DNA of 37,119 nucleotides from Porphyrobacter sp. AAP82 (GTDB lineage Bacteria; Pseudomonadota; Alphaproteobacteria; Sphingomonadales; Sphingomonadaceae), in the NCBI RefSeq assembly GCF_000331285.1, contig NZ_ANFX01000041.1, forward strand, positions 1 through 37,119, given 5' to 3'. The notes beneath the pieces are model-generated. The model saw nothing but the letters and a program-made list of their open reading frames with translations. It ran no database searches and had not been told where the DNA came from. Shown one piece after another: positions 6,313-13,199 of the stretch (its first letter is position 1; the number at the start of each line of letters is the position of its first letter). Both the position numbers and the translations under genes were made by a program.

Positions 6313-7486
6313 TCCGGGCGCCTTTGCCCATTTCGATCTGTCGCGGGTCGACAGCCCCGCCTTCGTGGTGGACGCCGCCAAGCTGCGGGACAATTGCCGC
6401 GTTCTGGCAGCGGTGCGCGATGCGGCTGCGGCGGACGGCGGGGACATCAGGGTGTTCGCCGCGCTCAAGGCCTTCTCGATGTGGTCGGCCGCGCCCATCA
6501 TCGGCGAATATCTCGACGGGGTCTCCACCTCGGGTCTGTGGGAAGCGCGGCTCGCATCGGAGTTCTACGACGGCGAGATCGCGACCTATTCGGCCGCCTT
6601 CAAGCCCGAGGAGCTGGAGGAGATCTGCCGGCTCTCCGACCACGTGATCTTCAATTCGCCCTACCAGCTTGCACGCGCGCGGCTGATCCTCGATCAGGCC
6701 GCGGCCAATGGCGCGCCGGTCAGCGTGGGCCTCAGGATCAACCCGCAGGTGGCGACCGGCGAGGTCGCCAAGTATGACCCCAGCGCGCCCGGATCGCGGC
6801 TCGGCTTCCCGCTCGACCAGCTCACCGAAGAGCACATGGAAGGGGTGGAGGGCATCCACTTCCACAACCTGTGCGAACAGGATTTCGAGCCCTTGAAGGC
6901 CACCTGGGACCGGGTGTTCGACGTGATCGAGCCCTATTTCGACCAGTTGAAGTGGATCAACATGGGCGGCGGCCACCACATCACCCGCGCCGATTACCAG
7001 CGCGAGGAGCTGGTCGAATTCCTCAAGGATGCGGCCGCCGACACCGGCTGCCAGATCATCCTCGAACCGGGCGAGGCGGTCGCGCTCGATGCCGGCATTC
7101 TGGTGGGCACGCTGCTCGATACCCATTTCAACGCGGTGCCGGTCGGGATCACCGATATCTCGGCAACCTGCCACATGCCCGATGTGCTCGAAGCGCCCTA
7201 TCGCCCGGCGATGCTGGGCGAACTGACGGACGAGGCAATGATCCCGATCCGTCTCGGCGGCCCCTCGTGCCTTGCGGGCGATGTCATCGGCGACTACCGC
7301 CTGCCGGTCGCGGCAGAACCGGGCGCGCGCTTCGCCTTCCTCGACCAGGCGCATTATTCGATGGTCAAGACCAACACCTTCAACGGTGTCGCCCTGCCGT
7401 CGATCTGGATGTGGGACTCCGAGACCGACGCGCTCGACTGCATCAAGCGCTTCGACTACGCCGATTTTCGTGACCGGCTGAGCTGA
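6293..7486 (+). CDS. nspC: Carboxy(nor)spermidine decarboxylase
   Basis: A 397-residue fold-type III (alanine racemase-like) PLP decarboxylase. The Schiff-base lysine is K59 in VFAALKAFSMW, the glycine-rich phosphate loop is INMGGGHHITR, and the C-terminal half has LEPGEAVALDAG and GGPSCLAGDVIGDY, whose Cys and Asp come from the partner subunit of the dimer. The segment EGIHFHNLCEQDFEPL is typical of the NspC branch. It decarboxylates carboxyspermidine to spermidine or carboxynorspermidine to norspermidine, completing the route begun by the dehydrogenase at 3598. The ATG at 6293 follows ACAGGACC and overlaps the lipoprotein gene by 20 bp. With an ornithine decarboxylase nearby, spermidine is the likelier product. 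Confidence 0.93.
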   Translation: MQTKAGDPGAFAHFDLSRVDSPAFVVDAAKLRDNCRVLAAVRDAAAADGGDIRVFAALKAFSMWSAAPIIGEYLDGVSTSGLWEARLASEFYDGEIATYSAAFKPEELEEICRLSDHVIFNSPYQLARARLILDQAAANGAPVSVGLRINPQVATGEVAKYDPSAPGSRLGFPLDQLTEEHMEGVEGIHFHNLCEQDFEPLKATWDRVFDVIEPYFDQLKWINMGGGHHITRADYQREELVEFLKDAAADTGCQIILEPGEAVALDAGILVGTLLDTHFNAVPVGITDISATCHMPDVLEAPYRPAMLGELTDEAMIPIRLGGPSCLAGDVIGDYRLPVAAEPGARFAFLDQAHYSMVKTNTFNGVALPSIWMWDSETDALDCIKRFDYADFRDRLS

Positions 7487-7508
7487 CCCGCCGGGTGGGG
7501 GCAAGGTG

Positions 7509-8012
7509 ATGATGACAAGGCTTCTGGCCGCAGCGGCGACCGCCGGTGCACTCGCGTTCGCCGCGCCCGCCGCAGCGCAGGATTTTGACGCTGCGCGCGT
7601 GGTGATGGCGGTCAACCAGGCCGATCTTGCCGCGATCGCCGCCTCGCTCGGCCACAAGATCACGCAAAGAGGCAAGGAGGGCGAGACCTTCATCGCCGCC
7701 GAGACCGGGGAGGGGGTCGTCTACCTCCTGTTCGGCACCGCCTGCGCGGTCGGCGGGGTGCCGGGCTGTCAGGGGGTGATGATCCAGGCGCGCTTCGATC
7801 TGCCGCCGGGCACCACCTACGAGACCCTCGCCAAAACCAATGCCGGGCAGGCCGCGATCAGCGTCACCGCCGATTTCGCGGCCAAGTCGCTGGTCTTCAC
7901 CCGCTACCACGTGCTCGATCACGGGGTGACGATGGCCAATATCCGCGAGAACGTGAACGTGCTGCTCGGCAGCGTCGGCGATGCCTATGCGCTTGCCGCC
8001 GGTGAGGAATAG
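7509..8012 (+). CDS. YbjN-domain secreted protein
   Basis: A protein of about 167 residues with a cleavable signal peptide (MMTRLL, hydrophobic alanine-rich core, AAPAAAQD cleavage region), followed by a YbjN-like alpha/beta domain: MAVNQADLAAIAASLGHKIT, YLLFGTACAVGG and a C-terminal YHVLDHGVTMANIRENV. YbjN-domain proteins are regulators or chaperone-like factors of uncertain function; this exported form is common in sphingomonads. Three possible starts lie in a row (GTG 7506, ATG 7509, ATG 7512) after GGGGGCAAGG. Two cysteines in the middle may form a disulfide. It follows nspC by about 22 bp and may be read from the same transcript, but a shared function is not evident. Confidence 0.75.
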   Translation: MMTRLLAAAATAGALAFAAPAAAQDFDAARVVMAVNQADLAAIAASLGHKITQRGKEGETFIAAETGEGVVYLLFGTACAVGGVPGCQGVMIQARFDLPPGTTYETLAKTNAGQAAISVTADFAAKSLVFTRYHVLDHGVTMANIRENVNVLLGSVGDAYALAAGEE

Positions 8013-8018
8013 CCCGCC

Positions 8019-9011
8019 CTAGAGATCGTCGGAGACCTCGGGCCGGTCGTGCAGCACCCGCCCGCGCTCGTTCTGGTTGATCGCCAGCGCAAGGCCGGTC
8101 AGCGCGCCGAACTGGCGGGCCGCGCGCGCCGCGTTCTCGCGGTCCTTTGACGCATCCATCCCGCCGCTTTCGAACAGGTCGCCCGCCTCGATGGCGATGA
8201 TCACCTCGCCGCGGCTGAACAGCGCGCGCATCTCGCGCGCCTCGAAGGCGCTTTCGAGCCGCAGCAGATGCTCGACATAGGTCGGGTGGACCAGCACGCG
8301 CGCCTCGACCTGATCGTCGGAATAGAGCGCGAAGCTCTGGCCGAAAGCGGGGTGGACCTGATCGACCCGGTCGAGGCGGTGGCCATCGAAGCTCACGTGG
8401 TCGCTCGCCCCGCCAAGCCCCAGCCACTTCCTGTGCTTGCCGGCGCGTTCGAGCAGCGTCGTGGAATGGAACTTGCGGCCGAATGCCATGCGGATGACCG
8501 GGCCCCGGAACACCGTCACCCAGCGCCGGTTCTTGCCCGAACCGCGCTGTTCCTCGAGGTGGCATTCATAGAGCTCGAAATCGTGCCCTTCGAGCGTGCC
8601 GTGCCAGCGATCCTCGAAGCCCGAGCGTTCGAAGCCGGGCAGCAGCCCGTAGGTGCGCGCCGCCTCGAATTCTGCCCCGGGTTCGACATCGGGGCTGTAG
8701 GTGAGGCCATAGCCTGCCGCGATGGCGGCGTTGATGCCGGTCTTGATGGTCTTCTTGGCGGCGACGATCGGCAGGTAGCCCCACCACCATGCGCCGCCGA
8801 CCCCGGCGAGGGTGAGAATGCCCGAAAGCTGTGCGGGCAGGGGGCTGAACCAGACGAAGGCCAGCACCGGCATGAGGATAGCCGCGCCCCACACCCAGCG
8901 ATTCGTCGCCTGCTTCTTCGCGCCTTCGCGCATGTCGTTCTGGCCGGCGAGCCAATCCGCCAGCCCGCCCTGCATCAGGGCGTTGATATCCGATCCCACG
9001 CGTCCTGCCAT
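8019..9011 (-). CDS. DUF3137-type membrane protein
   Basis: A 330-residue protein matching the DUF3137 pattern. A short cytoplasmic N-terminus is followed by two adjacent membrane segments (about residues 42-58 and 62-84), then a long soluble domain with GLTYSPD, GLLPGFERSGFEDRWHG, the charged YECHLEEQRG and VFRGPVIRMAF. The C-terminal part carries ALFSRGEVIIAIEAGDLFE. The function of the family is unknown. It is divergent from a lemA gene with 73 bp between them; DUF3137 and LemA proteins often occur side by side, so a joint membrane role is likely. It converges on the ybjN-like gene, whose stop is six bases away. Confidence 0.82.
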   Translation of the reverse strand: MAGRVGSDINALMQGGLADWLAGQNDMREGAKKQATNRWVWGAAILMPVLAFVWFSPLPAQLSGILTLAGVGGAWWWGYLPIVAAKKTIKTGINAAIAAGYGLTYSPDVEPGAEFEAARTYGLLPGFERSGFEDRWHGTLEGHDFELYECHLEEQRGSGKNRRWVTVFRGPVIRMAFGRKFHSTTLLERAGKHRKWLGLGGASDHVSFDGHRLDRVDQVHPAFGQSFALYSDDQVEARVLVHPTYVEHLLRLESAFEAREMRALFSRGEVIIAIEAGDLFESGGMDASKDRENAARAARQFGALTGLALAINQNERGRVLHDRPEVSDDL

Positions 9012-9084
9012 TTTTTGCCGGTTTGCACCGCTCCCTTAAGGAATATGCGCTAAGGAGGCGTCACAATTCAAGGAGGGCTTGCGC

Positions 9085-9657
9085 GTGATCGACATTATCG
9101 GCTGGTTCTGGACCTCGGCGATCCTGGTGATCGCGGTCGTTTTGGTGCTGGTGCTGATCGGCATCTACAACCGTCTCGTCGGCCTCCGGCAAGCGGTGCG
9201 GCAGGGGGTCGCCGATATCGATGCGCAGCAGCGCCAGCGGCACGATCTGATCCCCAATCTGGTCGAGACGGTGAAGGGCTATGCGGCCCATGAAGCAGCG
9301 ACGCTCGAAGCCGTGATCGCCGCGCGCAATGCCGCCGCCAGCGGCACGCCGTCCTCGGGCGGGGAGCAGCAATTGAAGAGCGCGCTCGGCAATCTGCTGG
9401 CGCTGGGCGAGGCCTATCCCGACCTCAAGGCGAGCGCGAACTTCCAGTCGCTCCAGGGCGAACTTGCCGATGTCGAGGACAAGCTTGCCGCTGCGCGCCG
9501 CGCCCTCAACGCCGCTGCCGCGCGCTTCAATGCCGCGCGCGAATCCTTTCCGGCGGTGCTGTTTGCAGGCCCGCTCGGATTCGCCGAGGCCGATTTCCAC
9601 CGCCTCGACGCGAGCGCGCAGGGAACGGTCGATCAGGCCCCCCGCATCGCCTTCTGA
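9085..9657 (+). CDS. lemA: LemA family protein
   Basis: A protein of about 190 residues with one N-terminal membrane segment (ILVIAVVLVLVLIGIYN, about residues 13-29) and then the LemA helical signature YNRLVGLRQAVRQG, DIDAQQRQRHDLIPNLV and ETVKGYAAHEA, ending in alanine-rich helices such as FNAARESFP. LemA proteins are membrane-anchored helical-bundle proteins of unknown biochemical role. Two starts are possible: TTG 9079 and GTG 9085. I choose GTG 9085 because AAGGAGG (9070-9076) is eight bases upstream, whereas TTG would be only two bases away. It pairs head-to-head with the DUF3137 gene. The C-terminal tail is short for the family but complete. Confidence 0.9.
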   Translation: MIDIIGWFWTSAILVIAVVLVLVLIGIYNRLVGLRQAVRQGVADIDAQQRQRHDLIPNLVETVKGYAAHEAATLEAVIAARNAAASGTPSSGGEQQLKSALGNLLALGEAYPDLKASANFQSLQGELADVEDKLAAARRALNAAAARFNAARESFPAVLFAGPLGFAEADFHRLDASAQGTVDQAPRIAF

Positions 9658-9664
9658 ACCGGCT

Positions 9665-9705
9665 CCGGAATGGCGGAAAGCTGCGGGTTTCCCGTCACAT
9701 TCCGG
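9665..9705 (+). terminator. Hairpin after lemA
   Basis: The arms CCGGAATG (9665-9672) and CATTCCGG (9698-9705) are perfectly complementary, and the interior can pair further (CGGAAA with TTTCCCG, one bulge). It begins eight bases after the lemA stop. There is no long T-run after it, so it is either a weak intrinsic terminator or a transcript-end stabiliser. Confidence 0.45.
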
Positions 9706-9810
9706 TCGCTTTCCAGTTAGTGTCTTCAAAAAGTAACATTTCACCCGGGCGGGGTGCATTTTTCGTTTGCATTTCCCCCCCCAAGCCCTATCTGCGCGCT
9801 TCCGCTGCCC

Positions 9811-9881
9811 CAAGGGGACTTCCAAACCGCAAGGCAGCTTGTCGTTTTATGGTTCAACAGAGCCGTTTTGGGGGTCCCTTG
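9811..9881 (+). promoter_or_regulatory. Structured leader RNA of ornithine decarboxylase (speF-motif-like)
   Basis: A three-way fold can be drawn. The closing stem pairs CAAGGG (9811-9816) with CCCTTG (9876-9881) and, past one bulged G, ACTTCCAAA (9818-9826) with TTTGGGGGT (9867-9875), with two G-U pairs. Inside are a small hairpin CAAG-GCAG-CTTG (about 9830-9841) and a six-pair hairpin ATGGTT-CAACAG-AGCCGT. The 3' side of the closing stem ends two bases before the TTG start at 9884, so it would hide the ribosome entry site. The speF RNA motif is described upstream of ornithine decarboxylase genes in alphaproteobacteria; position and shape fit, but I could not align it to that model. An ATG at 9849 in the inner hairpin opens a 21-codon frame ending at 9914. 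Confidence 0.6.
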
Positions 9882-9883
9882 AG

Positions 9884-11086
9884 TTGCACATCTATCCTGA
9901 CGCACTGGCTGTAGTCCGCGACCTCCGTCCGGACGAACCCGTCATCCTCAACCGCCCGCATGCCGCGCGGCGCGCCGCCCGTTTCTTCGTCGAGAAGTTT
10001 CCGGGCAAGGTGCTCTATGCGGTCAAGGCCAACCCTGCGCCCGATCTCATCGAGGTGCTGTGGAGCGCGGGTGTCACCCACTTCGATGTCGCCTCGATCA
10101 CCGAGGTGCGGCTGGTGCGGAGCATTCTTCCGCAAGCCGTGCTGTGCTTCATGCATCCGGTGAAGACCCCGGCGGCGATCCGCGAGGCCTATTTCGAGCA
10201 CGGCGTGCGCACCTTCAGCCTCGACACCTTCGAGGAGCTGGAGAAGATCATCGACGCCTGCCGCGGCGATGACGGCGAGGCGCCGCGCGACCTCAGGCTG
10301 TGCGTGCGCCTGCGCGTGTCGAGCGAGTATTCGGAGCTCAGCCTTGCCAGCAAGTTCGGCTGCGACCTCATCGAAGCGCCCCAGCTGCTCCAGCAGGCCC
10401 GCCAGCATTGTGACTGGCTGGGGGTGTGCTTCCACGTCGGCAGCCAGGCGATGACGCCCTTCGCCTTCGTCCAGGCATTGGATCGCACCCGTGCGGCGAT
10501 TGCCGAGGCCTCGGTGGTGATCGACATGATCGATGTCGGCGGGGGCTTCCCGAGCGCCTATCCCGGGCTCGAGCCGCCGCCGATGGAAGATTACTTCGCG
10601 ATCATCGCCAAGCACTTCGAAAGCCTGCCGATCGCCTACAACGCCGAGCTGTGGTGCGAACCCGGCCGCGCGCTTTCGGCCGAGTATTCCTCGATGATCG
10701 TGCAGGTCAACAAGCGCCGCGGCGAGGAGCTCTACATCAATGACGGCGCCTATGGCGCGCTCTACGATGCCGCCCATGTCGCGTGGCGCTTCCCGGTGCG
10801 CGCGCTCGAGGACGACCTCATCGAGGATGACGAGGACTTCGCCTTCTACGGGCCGACCTGCGACGATGCCGATTACATGAAGGGCCCCTTCAAGCTCCCC
10901 GCCGATATCCAGGCGGGCGACTATGTCGAGATCGGCATGCTCGGCGCTTACGGCGCGGCGATGAAGACCGGCTTCAACGGCTATGGCAATGCCCGGGTCG
11001 TGACCGTGCAGGACGAGCCGATGATGAGCCTGTTCAACGGTACCCGCGTGCGCGAGGCGACCGACAACGTGGTCTCGCTGCGCTAA
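9884..11086 (+). CDS. Ornithine (lysine/ornithine) decarboxylase, fold-type III
   Basis: A protein of about 400 residues in the alanine racemase-fold decarboxylase family. Schiff-base lysine K48 sits in VLYAVKANPAPDL; then FDVASITEV, CFHVGSQAM, the phosphate loop IDVGGGFPSAY, LWCEPGRALSAEYSSM and the catalytic-cysteine segment FYGPTCDDADYMKGPF. It produces putrescine from ornithine (some homologues also take lysine), the amine acceptor for the carboxyspermidine route encoded at 3598-7486. The TTG at 9884 is chosen because residues become conserved from HIYPDAL onward; an in-frame start further up (9767) would translate the structured leader. Expression is probably controlled by that leader. 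Diaminopimelate decarboxylase is less likely given the short length and the CDDAD segment. Confidence 0.85.
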   Translation: MHIYPDALAVVRDLRPDEPVILNRPHAARRAARFFVEKFPGKVLYAVKANPAPDLIEVLWSAGVTHFDVASITEVRLVRSILPQAVLCFMHPVKTPAAIREAYFEHGVRTFSLDTFEELEKIIDACRGDDGEAPRDLRLCVRLRVSSEYSELSLASKFGCDLIEAPQLLQQARQHCDWLGVCFHVGSQAMTPFAFVQALDRTRAAIAEASVVIDMIDVGGGFPSAYPGLEPPPMEDYFAIIAKHFESLPIAYNAELWCEPGRALSAEYSSMIVQVNKRRGEELYINDGAYGALYDAAHVAWRFPVRALEDDLIEDDEDFAFYGPTCDDADYMKGPFKLPADIQAGDYVEIGMLGAYGAAMKTGFNGYGNARVVTVQDEPMMSLFNGTRVREATDNVVSLR

Positions 11087-11094
11087 ACCTTGTC

Positions 11095-11135
11095 ATGGTC
11101 CCGCGCCGCCTGCAAACAGGCCGGCGCGGGGCCAT
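11095..11135 (+). terminator. Long hairpin after ornithine decarboxylase
   Basis: ATGGTCCCGCGCCG (11095-11108) pairs with CGGCGCGGGGCCAT (11122-11135), 14 pairs with one G-U, and continues as CCTG-CAAA-CAGG with one bulged C. The whole lies between the ODC stop and the next gene. It is not followed by a T-run, so termination would need Rho or the stem serves as a 3'-end barrier. Confidence 0.6.
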
Positions 11136-11155
11136 CACGCCCCTTGGGGGTGCTG

Positions 11156-12547
11156 ATGTTCAGGAAGATTTTCGGCAAGCTGCGAGGGGGCAAGGCACCT
11201 GAGCCCAAGAGCCGGATCGCCTATCTCACCGACCTCTATCACGATTGGGCCGAGGGCAAGGTCGAAACCTGGGGCGGGATTGACCTGCGTGGCCTGATCG
11301 AACAGCAAATTGCCGCGGGCGATGCACAGATGGCGACGACGAACCTCGCCGGCCATGTGCGGCATTGTTTCGACCTTGCGGGCCTCTACTGGGGCCAGGG
11401 GGATACCGCCACAGCCCGGCATTATCTGGGCAAGGCACTGGACAGTCACGAGCGCATGATCGCCTATTGCGACCAGCGGGGCCCCGTCTGGCCGATGGAA
11501 TATTCCGACGAAGCCGATGCGCGGATCGCCGGGCTCCTGCTGGATCGCCCGGTCGCGCAGGTCCCCCGCCGCCCGCGCGAGGAGCGCGATCTCTACCCCT
11601 CGTTCAAGCCGATCCTGCTCGATGCCATGACCGGCGACGCCCCGCTCGACATGGCGCGCTGGCAGGACTGGGAGGACAGCACGGTCAGGAACCGCTGGCC
11701 CAAGTTCCAGGTTGCCGAGGCGCAGTTCTACCGCCGCGCGTTGACGGGGGAGTTCGCGAGCGGGGCCGCGCTGCTGGCGGCGCACGAGGCGCTGTGGAAG
11801 TCCAAGGCGGGCAAGACCTTCGAGCGGGGCTGGTTCAACGGCTATGACGACAATGACCTGATCATCGACGCGCTGTTCGCTGCCGTGCTCAAGCGCATCG
11901 GGTGGGAAGGGTGCTACCGCCACTCCTGGCCGCATACGCTGCCCTACGATTCCACCCCCGAAACCACGCGCGAACCGGATCGCTACATCGCCGTGGCCGC
12001 CGCCCCGCTGCCCGCACCTGCCGCCGACACCGGCATCATCGCCGATGCGCAGGACGCGCGGCGCTATCTCGACCATCACCTCGGCCAGCAGACCGATGAC
12101 GAGGGCAATTCCTTCCCCGCCGCGCGCCCGGCCAAGCAAGCGGGCAAGGTCGCGGGCGCAATGAAGGAGCTGGGCTGGGTCCGCGATCCGGCCGCGCTCG
12201 GCCTGATGCGCGCCTACCGCATGGACAACGTGCTGACCCGCCGCTCGCACCTGAGCTTGTGCGATCCGGTGGCGAGCTTCGTGACCCTCAAGGGCTGGAA
12301 CGATGCGATGCGGCAGGATTTCGGGCTCCACCCCGATCTTGTCGCCATCGCCCAGAGCGAGGAGCGCGCCGACTACATGGACCCGCAGGGCCTGTGGTAT
12401 GTGCTGTGGGTCAAGGACCGCAAGGTCTACGCCGTCGACCGCGAGGACTGGCACGATCCGGGGCTTGCCACCGCTGGCGCACAACGCGGGATGACGGTGT
12501 GGCCGTCCTATGTCAGCTTCGTCGCATGGTGGGTGGGCGGCGCCTGA
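11156..12547 (+). CDS. Hypothetical protein, 463 residues
   Basis: I do not recognise this family. It is a soluble-looking protein without signal peptide or membrane segment. It starts MFRKIFGKLRGGK at ATG 11156, after GGGGGTG; an upstream frame to 11090 would run through the ODC terminator hairpin. The N-terminal third is helical (YLTDLYHDWAEGKVETWGG, HVRHCFDLAGLYWGQGD, YLGKALDSHERMIAY) and reads like a tetratricopeptide- or immunity-type helical repeat. The centre has WPKFQVAEAQFYRRALTG and WFNGYDDNDLIIDALFAAVL, and the C-terminal part ends in a tryptophan-rich strand WPSYVSFVAWWVGG. The spacing and terminator suggest its own promoter. Tryptophan and aspartate content is high. A role in contact-dependent immunity is only a passing resemblance. 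Confidence 0.7.
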   Translation: MFRKIFGKLRGGKAPEPKSRIAYLTDLYHDWAEGKVETWGGIDLRGLIEQQIAAGDAQMATTNLAGHVRHCFDLAGLYWGQGDTATARHYLGKALDSHERMIAYCDQRGPVWPMEYSDEADARIAGLLLDRPVAQVPRRPREERDLYPSFKPILLDAMTGDAPLDMARWQDWEDSTVRNRWPKFQVAEAQFYRRALTGEFASGAALLAAHEALWKSKAGKTFERGWFNGYDDNDLIIDALFAAVLKRIGWEGCYRHSWPHTLPYDSTPETTREPDRYIAVAAAPLPAPAADTGIIADAQDARRYLDHHLGQQTDDEGNSFPAARPAKQAGKVAGAMKELGWVRDPAALGLMRAYRMDNVLTRRSHLSLCDPVASFVTLKGWNDAMRQDFGLHPDLVAIAQSEERADYMDPQGLWYVLWVKDRKVYAVDREDWHDPGLATAGAQRGMTVWPSYVSFVAWWVGGA

Positions 12548-12565
12548 CGCCCGCCCTGCGCCCCG

Positions 12566-13084
12566 CTAGAGCCGCACCTCGGCGACCTTGTCCTTGTAGT
12601 CCGTTTTGGGATCGATCCCGACCAGCATCTTGATCCCGGCGACGATCGAGGACGCGTCGATCCAGATTTCGGCGTCTTCCGCATCGAGGCGGACGAGGGC
12701 GATTTTCGGATCGTCCTTGCCTTCGTACCATGCCGCGACAAAGCGGTTCCAGAGCCGGTCGATGATGGCGCGCTCGCGGGTCGTCGAAAGCGTGCCGTGG
12801 AGGGTTGCGCACACGTCGTGGCCCTTCGAGGCGAAATGCGCCATCGCGCGCGGCTGCCCGCCGGCCAGTTCGGCCTGCTGGATCATGCGGTAGAGCGCGT
12901 TGTCGGTGGCGGTGAAGAACCACAGCGGCCCGAAATATTCGCCGCTGTCGTAGAGCGCATCATCGAGCTGCGTGGTCATCGGACGGGCGTGGCCGTCCTC
13001 GCCCTCGGCAAGGCCCAGGAACATCGTCCTGTCGCTTTTGAGCGCCTTCCAGAATTTCGAACGGATTTCCGCGTCGGTCGCCAT
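12566..13084 (-). CDS. Pyridoxamine 5'-phosphate oxidase-like general stress protein
   Basis: A 172-residue FMN-binding split-barrel protein of the general stress protein 26 type. Features are KFWKALKSDRTMFLGL at the N-terminus, ARPMTTQLDD, the barrel segment GPLWFFTATDNALYRMI, and the C-terminal RLWNRFVAAWYEGKDDPK with VRLDAEDAEIWID. Members bind FMN or flavin-like cofactors; the E. coli-type PdxH activity is not implied, and a stress or redox role is the general view. ATG 13084 has AAAGGAG seven bases upstream on the minus strand, and that SD lies in the loop of a hairpin whose stem ends at the start codon (see 13085-13110). Downstream of the thiolase gene but separated by a terminator-like hairpin. 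Confidence 0.85.
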   Translation of the reverse strand: MATDAEIRSKFWKALKSDRTMFLGLAEGEDGHARPMTTQLDDALYDSGEYFGPLWFFTATDNALYRMIQQAELAGGQPRAMAHFASKGHDVCATLHGTLSTTRERAIIDRLWNRFVAAWYEGKDDPKIALVRLDAEDAEIWIDASSIVAGIKMLVGIDPKTDYKDKVAEVRL

Positions 13085-13110
13085 GCCTGTCTCCTTTGAA
13101 CGGGACAGGC
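13085..13110 (-). promoter_or_regulatory. Hairpin holding the ribosome-binding site of the stress protein
   Basis: On the minus strand GCCTGTC (13110-13104) and GACAGGC (13091-13085) pair perfectly, and the ATG follows at once. The SD AAAGGAG (13097-13091) lies mostly in the 12-base loop, with its last G in the stem. Such a fold could tune translation initiation. Confidence 0.4.
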
Positions 13111-13157
13111 GCTAGCGCCGACGCGGCAGAATTGTTCCGTGCGCTCTTTTGTTGTCG

Positions 13158-13198
13158 CGTTTTCCGAGCCGCCGGCTGTGCCACCCGGCTTGAAAACG
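13158..13198 (-). terminator. Hairpin after the thiolase gene
   Basis: CGTTTTC (13158-13164) is complementary to GAAAACG (13192-13198), with an inner AGCCG/CGGCT stem. On the minus strand it starts directly after the thiolase TAA. No strong U-run follows, so its efficiency is uncertain. Confidence 0.5.
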
Positions 13199-13199
13199 C

